Shown piece after piece: positions 1 to 7,900 of a stretch of DNA of 22,674 nt. Position 1 is the first letter of the stretch, and each line of letters opens with the position of its first letter. Below the pieces are notes generated by a model. The model searched no databases. It saw only the letters and a program-made list of their open reading frames with translations, and was not told the origin of the DNA. A program made the translations under genes and the position numbers. The stretch is from Flammeovirgaceae bacterium UBA4659 (GTDB lineage: Bacteria; Bacteroidota; Bacteroidia; Cytophagales; Cyclobacteriaceae), in contig DHLV01000174.1 in the NCBI GenBank assembly GCA_002405445.1, forward strand, positions 1 through 22,674. The letters run 5' to 3'.

Positions 1-490
1 CTTCATCAAACAGCGCTCTTCTCGAATTGTCGCGGTCGTTGAGAATGTCGTCTACCATACCCAACTCGATAATGGCATAGCTATTCGATGCAACGCCAGT
101 GTCTAAAAACAGGTTAGTGATGTCTTTCAATCGGCAAGCCACACCGTTCAACAGGTACTCACTTTCACCGGAACGGTACAGTCTGCGCGTGATGGTCACT
201 TGCGAGTATTCGGTGGGCAAAATGTTTTTGGTATTGTTGATTGTCAGAGAAACCTCAGCCATTTGCTGCGCAGGTCGCTGGCTGGTGCCGTTAAAGATCA
301 CGTTCTCCATTTTTTCGGATCGCAGCGCGCTAGTTTTTTGCTCGCCCAGAACCCAGCGTATCGAATCCACCACGTTGGACTTACCGCACCCATTGGGACC
401 CACGATTCCGGTGATCCCTTCATCAAAATTGATCATGATGCGGTCTGCAAAACTCTTAAATCCTTTGATCTCTAACTTCGATAACTGCAT
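1..490 (-). CDS. smc: Chromosome segregation protein SMC, N-terminal part (runs off the left edge)
   Basis: The reverse strand from the ATG at 488-490 encodes about 163 residues, open to the window edge. It begins MQLSKLEIKGFKSFAD, the classic SMC start. The Walker A motif GPNGCGKSN is at residues 31-39, followed by VVDSIRWVLGEQ (residues 40-51) and the R-L-x-R-x-G-E-S-E-Y-L-L-N-G segment of the SMC head. Established for the family: SMC is an ATPase that folds as a long coiled coil, dimerises and, with ScpA/ScpB, organises and segregates the chromosome in the cytoplasm. Only the N-terminal half of the head is visible; the hinge, coiled coils and C-terminal head are outside. A Bacteroidota-type promoter lies about 100 bases upstream. 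Identification is very secure. Confidence 0.97.
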   Translation of the reverse strand, partial: MQLSKLEIKGFKSFADRIMINFDEGITGIVGPNGCGKSNVVDSIRWVLGEQKTSALRSEKMENVIFNGTSQRPAQQMAEVSLTINNTKNILPTEYSQVTITRRLYRSGESEYLLNGVACRLKDITNLFLDTGVASNSYAIIELGMVDDILNDRDNSRRALFDE

Positions 491-492
491 AA

Positions 493-555
493 CTGGTTTC
501 TGGTTGCTGGATACTTGATGCTCGTTTGATCTTAATGTCTAATTGCTAGGTTCTA
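493..555 (-). repeat. Degenerate heptanucleotide repeat in the smc leader
   Basis: Read on the minus strand, the leader contains about nine consecutive 7-base units of the loose form NAGNANY: TAGAACC, TAGCAAT, TAGACAT, TAAGATC, then AAAC as a phase slip, GAGCATC, AAGTATC, CAGCAAC, CAGAAAC and a final CAG next to the start codon region. The periodicity is seen directly. The function is unknown, and a non-coding low-complexity leader is the most cautious reading. The period of seven is not a multiple of three and no reading frame runs through it. Confidence 0.6.
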
Positions 556-592
556 ATGCCCAATTTCGTAAGTTTCAAAATTTTAAAGTCGG

Positions 593-622
593 CAAAGATA
601 GTGTTCGGATTGTCTTTTGAAA
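593..622 (-). promoter_or_regulatory. Predicted smc promoter, Bacteroidota type
   Basis: On the minus strand TATCTTTG (593-600) matches the -7 consensus TAnnTTTG exactly. TTTC (619-622) stands in for the -33 TTTG, with an 18-base spacer. Transcription would begin around 586-588, giving a leader of roughly 95 bases that contains the heptamer repeat. The consensus is known for Bacteroidota primary sigma factors; use in this cell is inferred. Confidence 0.55.
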
Positions 623-903
623 ATTTACCTATTCCCAATTCATGCACAATTTATCCCAAATTGGTAATTCAAACCCCATCTCAGGCCGAAGGGTAGCAAA
701 TGCTGAAAGATGAAATTGTTTTTCTTGCCGCGAGCGTGACCGTGGAAGGGGACGAAATGCGAGTAACTCGGTTGGAGAACGAAAAGTTTGTTTGAACCAC
801 CCGCGAAATGCCGGAGCTGGGAGGGTGAATTATATTTTGGCATGAGAATGATCGCTCTAAGCAAATTGTTATGGGTAGGGGCTTTTTTTACCGGCTCGAC
901 ATG
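623..903. other. Intergenic stretch without a supported gene
   Basis: Together with the smc leader and the adjoining hairpin, this makes a gap of over 400 bases between smc and the next gene. The minus-strand frame at 640-906 encodes 88 residues but shows no recognisable domain, signal or motif. A 31-codon plus-strand frame around 700-795 is equally unconvincing. I see no tRNA-like folding, repeat or mobile-element end here. Confidence 0.5.
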
Positions 904-920
904 CACTGCAAAATGCAGTG
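904..920. repeat. Perfect inverted repeat (7-bp stem, 3-base loop)
   Basis: CACTGCA (904-910), AAA loop, TGCAGTG (914-920). The right arm contains the GTG at 918-920 that would be the earliest in-frame start of the following membrane protein gene, so that start would be buried in a hairpin. No T-run follows on either strand, so a simple intrinsic terminator is unlikely. An operator or RNA hairpin is possible. Confidence 0.6.
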
Positions 921-953
921 AAATTCAGTATATTTTCTTTATTTTTGGCGCTT

Positions 954-1481
954 ATGTGGGATAGTCCGTTATTTTGGATTTGGTTGGTCATTGCCGTGAT
1001 CAGCTTTTTGGCAAAGCGCAATAAGAAACAAGCACCTCCGATAGGCGCTGAGCCGGATGTGGTTGAGCCTGAAACGAAGCCGATGACGTTCGAAGATTTG
1101 CTTCGTGAAATTCAGGCAAACAAGGCGCCTCAACCGGTGTCGCCAGAAGAAAAAAAAACTACCGTGCCTCGGGCTTATCCATACGGCAGTGATGAAGAAC
1201 TGCCCGAAGAGGCAGAAAATCTGGAGCGCACTGACTACAGGAAACGCGATGAAGACGCGACTTTTGACGCGTATGAAAAGGCCAAGTTGGCCGCCTTCAA
1301 CCGGCCTTCTTTGGAGGAGACTATGAAAGTAGAAGATACAGAGGTCAAATTCGGACAGTTTCAGGGATATCGGCACGAGCAAACATTGGTTCCTGCACAG
1401 GCGCTGGTGAAGGATCTGCGAGATCCGGAGGGGTTGAGAAAAGCTTTTATATTGGGTGAGATATTGAACAGAAAGTATTGA
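954..1481 (+). CDS. Conserved-looking single-pass membrane protein, function unknown
   Basis: The predicted product is 175 residues from the ATG at 954. A longer frame could begin at the GTG at 918, but that codon lies inside a perfect hairpin and would add a second hydrophobic stretch, so 954 is preferred. Residues about 6-21 (LFWIWLVIAVISFLAK) form one membrane segment followed by a basic K-R-N-K-K stop-transfer, placing the rest in the cytoplasm. The body is acidic and rich in E, D, P and K, and probably disordered. The C-terminus has a compact segment, L-R-D-P-E-G-L-R-K-A-F-I-L-G-E-I-L-N-R-K-Y, of a kind I associate with small uncharacterised Bacteroidota membrane proteins (memory only). 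An A9 run at 1150-1158 is slippage-prone. No function is assigned. Confidence 0.75.
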   Translation: MWDSPLFWIWLVIAVISFLAKRNKKQAPPIGAEPDVVEPETKPMTFEDLLREIQANKAPQPVSPEEKKTTVPRAYPYGSDEELPEEAENLERTDYRKRDEDATFDAYEKAKLAAFNRPSLEETMKVEDTEVKFGQFQGYRHEQTLVPAQALVKDLRDPEGLRKAFILGEILNRKY

Positions 1482-1640
1482 CTTTTTTTTTGAGCGTGAC
1501 ATTACTTGACTGACGTGTGTAACCCGCGTTTCCTGCAAGCCGATTTTTTTGGTTGTCGCTATATTTAGTGCCGAAAGGTGGGTTACAATAGAATGCTGGC
1601 AGTATTTATGATTGGTATATTTTAAACCTGACTGATTGAG
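1482..1640. other. Intergenic region upstream of the adhesin operon
   Basis: This is a short AT-rich gap with T-runs at 1483-1491 and about 1543-1550. TATATTTA (1560-1567) and TATATTTT (1616-1623) each resemble the -7 element TAnnTTTG, but neither has a matching TTTG 17-19 bases upstream. The promoter of the two-gene adhesin unit is therefore probably here but cannot be fixed. Confidence 0.35.
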
Positions 1641-1961
1641 ATGAAATTATTGCTTTTCGCGATGTCGAGTTTGATATGGGCACATCTGACAGATGAGGCC
1701 ACCCCTCGGGCGGTGCCAGGCTGTGAATCATTGCGGGTGGTAGCCGAAACAAAAGAGGCGAAGATCAGCCAAGGTGAAATTAACCTCAAGGCAACGGGCG
1801 GCAGTTCTCCCTATAAATTCGTAGTGTTCAAGAGTTCGGGGCACCTTCTGTCAGAAGACTTTTCCAATAGCAAGTTCAGCAATTTGAAGGCCGATATATA
1901 TCAGGCAATTGTAATTGACCGCGATGGCTGTAAAAAGCAAATTGAAATCAATTTACAGTGA
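1641..1961 (+). CDS. Small secreted protein consisting of one SprB-like repeat module
   Basis: The 106-residue product has an N-terminal signal-like segment (MKLLLFAMSSLIWAHL). The mature part reads like one SprB-type module: C (about residue 28), then a sandwich-like alternation including L-K-A-T-G-G-S-S-P-Y-K-F-V-V, ending V-I-D-R-D-G-C-K-K-Q. The G-G-x-x-P-Y and final D-x-x-G-C positions are hallmarks of these modules in Bacteroidota surface proteins. There is no C-terminal sorting domain, so it probably stays periplasmic or associates with a partner. Its TGA (1959-1961) overlaps the GTG start of the giant protein (1958-1960), indicating one transcript and coupled translation. A role as a partner of the large protein is inference. 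Confidence 0.7.
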   Translation: MKLLLFAMSSLIWAHLTDEATPRAVPGCESLRVVAETKEAKISQGEINLKATGGSSPYKFVVFKSSGHLLSEDFSNSKFSNLKADIYQAIVIDRDGCKKQIEINLQ

Positions 1962-4900
1962 AAGCAATTTTTTCATCTATGAATTTTTGGGCAGGTATTT
2001 TTGTTTTTTGTCTGGCTTCACTACTTGCACTTGATTCGAGTGCGCAATCGACTGTGTTTACTCAAGGGTCGCTTCAGGTAAGCGTGTTTGCATCAAATCC
2101 ATGCAACGGTAGCAACAACGGTTCTATTAGATTTACCGTTTTGGGGACAGGTGATGGGCAGCCAGCGGTTCTAATCATCGTTCTTGACGGGGGGACATTC
2201 AATTATCCCTTTCCCACCCCCATTCCCGTTGGATCAAGCTTTACCGTCAACTCAGGTAGTCTCCCGAGCAATCCACCGGCATCGCTTTCTCCGGGCAGCT
2301 ACGGTTTCTTCATTCGTGACAATGCAAATCTTGACGTAATCAATACTTTGGGTTCACGACCAATTACCCTTACCGCTCTTCCAAACTTAGCGGCAAATGA
2401 AATTACCAGAGCCAATAATTCTGACTGTTCTGCACCAAATGGGCAAGTAGTCGCTTCCATCACCGGAGGGTCTCGGGCGCTAGCCGGGGGCGGATCATAC
2501 ACGTACACATGGACATCATCAAATGGCCTATCAGGTTTGCCCCTGACGAACAACAATTTCAACGGATTATCCAATTTAGACCTGGCAGCTCTTTTGAGCA
2601 GGGCCGGTCTGCCGGGTGGAACATACACCTTGACTGTTCAAGATAATTTTTCGAGTTGCTCTGTATCCAGGAATTTTGTTTTGGCTGATCCTGTCCCAAA
2701 CGTTTATACCATCATCTCAGGGTCAGGCACAGCCTGTTCCGCAGCGAATTTTACAATCACGTTGAACGGATCAGATGGCACCACACCACTGCCCGGTGCC
2801 TCCTATGAAATACTGCGCAACGGCACTGCTACGGGTTTGATTTTCCCAGGCACAGGCAGCGCGCCATTCAATATGGTATTCCCAACAGGTTCATTTTCAA
2901 ATGGCGATGTCCTCACCGTTCGCGCCAGCAACGGTATTTGTACGCCACGCATCATGACGGGTTCAGTGACCCTGAATATTGCTGCCTCGCCCACTGCGGC
3001 AGCCTTGTCTGGCACCACCACAATATGTTCGGGGCAATCCACCAATCTAAGTGTAGCCATTACGGGCGGTACAGCACCATTTGCGTTTACCATCGGAGGC
3101 TTTGGTTCGGTCACGGGTTATTCCTCCGGGGCGCCCATATCTGTTAGTCCTGCAACCACCACCAATTACACACTGACCGGCCTCGTTACTGATGCAAACG
3201 GATGTACCGTTACGGGTAGCGGCACGGCTACGGTCACCGTTAACCCCACCCCCACAGCTACCATTAGTGCGACCCCCACAACGATTTGTGGCGGCAGCAG
3301 CAGCACGTTAACCTTTAACCTGACGGGAACAGGTCCATTCAACGTCAGCTATTCAGATGGAACATCATCATTCAATCTTTCGGGCATCTCCAACGGGCAT
3401 ACGGTGAATGTGACGCCCCCGGTAACGCGAACGTATACCATCACGGGGATTTCTGATGCATCGGGTTGTGTTGGTGTTTCAGGGGCAACGGCCACCGTTA
3501 CTGTCAACACGCCACCAACTTCAGCGGTGCTTTCAGGAACCACCACAATTTGTGCGGGGCAATCCACTAATCTCTCCGTAGCGATCGTAGGCGGTGCACC
3601 GCCTTATAGTTTCACCATCGCAGGCGTGGGGCCCATTGGCGGTTACATATCCGGAAGTTCCATTTCAGTTTCGCCTGTAGTGACCACCAGTTATTCAATT
3701 ACCGGTAATGTTACCGATGCCAATGGATGTACAGTTGCAGGCACCGGCAGTGCGACCGTAACGGTCAATCCGCGACCTGTGGCAGCCATCGCGGCATCGC
3801 CTGCTGCATTGTGCACGGGTGGCAGCAGCACACTCTCATTTACCCTCACAGGAACTGCACCATTCAACGTGTCTTACTCCGATGGCGTTGGAACGTTCAA
3901 TTTAGTTGGTATTTCTTCAGGCCACACGGTGTCTGTTTCGCCAACCACTGCTACGACCTACACGATTACGGCTTTATCAGACGCAACCAGTTGCACGGGT
4001 TTATCAGGGCCGAGCACAACAGTGACAGTGAATCCGTCACCCACAGCGGCTGTGCTGTCTGGCAACAACACCATCTGCGCGGGCGCATCTGCCAATTTGG
4101 TAGTGAACATTACCAGTGGCACCGCTCCTTACAGTTTCAGCATCACAGGCGTGGGTCCGATTACGGGTTATGTTTCAGGCACTGCTATCCCGGTATCGCC
4201 AGCCACTACCACTACCTACACGCTCAGTAGCACAGTAACAGACGCAGCAGGCTGCACGGTAACGGGTACGGGCGCGGCATTGGTGACTGTTAATCCGCTT
4301 CCGCTGGCTTCAGTATCGGCAACGCCTGCAACGCTCTGCTCAAGTGCTAGTTCAACACTTACGTTTAACCTTACGGGAACGGCACCTTTTGCCGTCACAT
4401 ATACTGACGGAACAACCACCTTTAACTTAACCGGAATTTCATCAGGCCACACCGTTTCTGTTAATCCAATAGTTACCACCACGTACACGATTACGGGCGT
4501 CACAGACGCCACCACCTGTGCAGGCGCTGCGGGCGCAAGTGCATCAGTGTCGGTAAATCCTTCTCCCGCTTCTGCGGTTCTTTCGGGCACCACTTCAATT
4601 TGTGCAGGCCAATCAACTAATTTGACTGTTTCAATCACGGGCGGAGTCGGGCCCTATAGTTTCACAATTGCCGGCATTGGGTTAATTTCCAGTTATACTT
4701 CCGGGTCTCCGATTGCAGTAAATCCTGCCGCCACTACTACTTACTCCATCACGGGCGTTGTGTCAGATGTAAATGGTTGTACCGTGGCTGGTAGCGGCTC
4801 GGCAACAGTTACGGTGCGCCCATTACCTACTGCTGTTGTGTCGGGGGGTGGCAGTGTTTGTGCCGGATTCCCTTTGCCAAATGTCACTTTTACGTTCACC

Positions 4901-7900
4901 GGTAATGCTCCCTTTACGTTTACCTGGACGGACGGTACTACGCCCTCAACAGTAAACAATCATCCTTCCACCACGTTCACAATTCCCACGGCTGCTGCCG
5001 GAACGTACTCGGTCACAGCATTGACCGATGCCAATGGGTGTATTGCAACAAGTTTGGGCACACCTGTGGTTGTAACTGTAAACCCTGCGATTACTGCTGC
5101 AGTCTTGAGTGGCACTACTACCATTTGCAGTGGTCAAACAGCAAATCTTGTTGTAACGATTACGGGTGGAACTGGACCTTTTTCGTTTACGATTACCGGC
5201 TTAGGACTTGTGAGTGGATATACTTCCGGTACAAACATTCCGGTGAGCCCTGGCACAACGACCAACTACTCTCTTAGCGGTAATGTGACTGATTCTTTCG
5301 CATGTTCCCAAACGGGTTCGGGAACAGCCACGGTTACGGTGAACCCAGCGCCTACAGCATCGGTTGCTGCCTCACCAGTAGCTATTTGTAATGGAGCCTC
5401 TTCTACCCTCACCTTTTCGCTGACGGGCAGCGGTCCGTTTAACGTCACGTACAGTGATGGGGGATCAACATTCAATCTTGTGGGCATCAGCAACGGGCAC
5501 ACCGTGTCGGTTTCGCCTACCGTATCCACCACCTACACCATTACTGCTGCAACGGATGCAACCGCGTGTTCTGGCGTCATCACAGGTTCCGGAGCAACGG
5601 TCACGGTTAATTCTGGTATCACTTCTGCAATTTTATCGGGCACGGCTTCGGTCTGCTCCGGTAGTTCTGCCAATCTGAGTGTGGTGATCACCGGGGGTAC
5701 TGGTCCGTATAGCATGACCATCGCCAATGTTGGGCCGGTTACCAACTATACATCAGGGAATCCGATAGCGGTTTCGCCTGCTGTGACAACAGTATACTCC
5801 ATTACTGGAGTGGTCACCGATGCATTCGGCTGTACCGTGGCCGGCAGCGGGTCAGCTACAGTCACTGTCAATCCGGTTCCGGTTAGCATTGCGCCCGGAA
5901 CGGACACATGGATAGGGGATGTTTATGATGATGCGACCAATGCAGCAACACCCTATCAAAACGGGGTCACCTTTGCCGCTGGCAGGTATCGCGGCTACAT
6001 CACCGAAACGGATATTGCGGGATTTGGTACTTCCACCTATAATACATCAACAGATGCATTTGATTTGAATTTTGGCTCGGCCATTCCATTGGCCGCCACC
6101 AACGTGTGTGGCAACTATTCGAATCAATACAGCATTCGATTACAAATGAACAAAAACTTCGCTACCGCGGGACAATACACCTTTAACTTGAGCGCAGACG
6201 ATGGTGTGAGGTTTTATGTCGATGGTGTGCTTCAGACGCTGTCGCCTGCAAATTCATTTTCTGACCATCCCTATACAGCCTATTCTACCTCTCCAATATG
6301 TTTAACAGCCGGCAATCACAATCTGGTGATTGAATACTATGAGAATCTCGGATTTTCTCGGCTCACTTTTGGATATTCGTCAGTCGCTACTCCTGTTGCG
6401 TCCGTATCTGTTTCTGTTGCCGGCAGCACGATTTGCGCAGGCACCAACACAACTTTTACTGCAGTTCCCACCAATGGCGGTGCCACCCCTTCCTATCAAT
6501 GGAAGAAAAACGGGTCTAATGTGGGTGTCAATAGTTCTACCTATGCGGACAACGCGCTGGTGAACGGAGATGTGATTACGGTTGAAATGACAAGTAGCCT
6601 TTCGTGCGTTACGCCAGTTTCGGTGGCCAGTGCACCCATCACGATGACGGTGAACCCTGCACCGGTATCTCCGTTGGTCGCAGGGTTATCTTACTGTCAG
6701 AATGCAACAGCCCCTCCACTCACTGCAACAGGGGTGAATTTACTTTGGTACACTGCCCTTACAGGCGGCACAGGCAGCGCTTCGGCACCAACGCCATCAA
6801 CCACTACTGTCGGAGTGACTTCATTCTTTGTTTCTCAGACAGTTTCGGGTTGCGAAAGCAGTCGCGCACAACTTGACGTAACGGTCAATGCCGGTCCGGG
6901 TGCACCCACTGTTGCCAACGTCAACTATTGCGTGGGCAACGTTGCCACTCCGTTGAGTGCAACGGGCACCAGCCTGCTTTGGTATACCGGCTCGACCGGT
7001 GGTGTAGGCAGTACCACCGCACCAACCCCCTCAACGGCTGCTGCAGGCACCACGAGTTTCTATGTAAGCCAAACCGTTTCGGGTTGTGAAAGCACGCGTG
7101 CCCAGTTGGATGTGGCGGTATCAAACCCGCCCTCCTCCGGGCTGGGCGTTTCTGCCGCAATCGCCAACGTATGTACGGGCGGGTCAACAGTAATAAATGT
7201 GGCGGCAAGTCAGAATGGTGTTAACTACCAGTTACGAAATGGGTTGATTGCTATTGGTGCTTCAGTGGCTGGTACCGGGAGCGCAATTGCTTTGCCTACG
7301 GGTACACTTACCGCTACAACCACGTTTAATGTGCTTGCATCCAATGCCTCCGGACCCTGCGCACCTGTACAGTTAACTGCCACGGCCACCGTGATTGTTG
7401 GCGGCACTGTGAATGCGGGGTTGGCCGTTGCACCGCTCACCGCAAGTGTATGCTCGGGGTCGAGCACCTCCGTGCGCATTACATCGTCAGAGGTGGGCAT
7501 TACTTACCAACTCAGAGACAATGCCACTAATACCGCGGTGGGTCTGAGTGCTGCAGGCACAGGCGGTAATTTGGATATGCCAACCGGTAATCTGACAGCC
7601 AACACAACCTTTAACATCCTCGCCTCGAACGGCACTTGCTCGATTGTTTTGACAAACCTTGCAACGGTAAATGTGAGTGCAGGTGCAAACATCGCGCTTG
7701 CAGTAACCGGTCCTGCACCTGGTATTTGCCCCGGCAATTCCGCCACAATATCCGTGGTAAGCTCGGAGAATGGTGTTAGTTATCAGTTGCGTGTTGGTGT
7801 CACGAATGTGGGCACAGCCCAAGTCGGCAATGGAGCAACACTCTCTTTCAATACGGGCAACGTTGCCGCAACGACCACCTTTAACGTTTTTGCTACCCCT

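Noticed and set aside
640..906. 88-codon frame on the minus strand upstream of the membrane-protein gene
   Set aside because: No domain, signal or motif, and it ends in the hairpin region; it looks like chance.
940..947. TATTTTTG matching the -7 promoter element just before ATG 954
   Set aside because: No TTTG or TTG at the right upstream distance, and a leader of almost no length would result.
4216..4638. 140-codon minus-strand frame inside the giant gene
   Set aside because: It is one of many antisense frames produced by the threonine/valine-rich repeats; the plus-strand repeat pattern explains it.
2988..5875. Repeat array considered as a CRISPR or recombination cassette
   Set aside because: Units are about 260 bases, all in one open frame and diverged at DNA level; they are protein modules.
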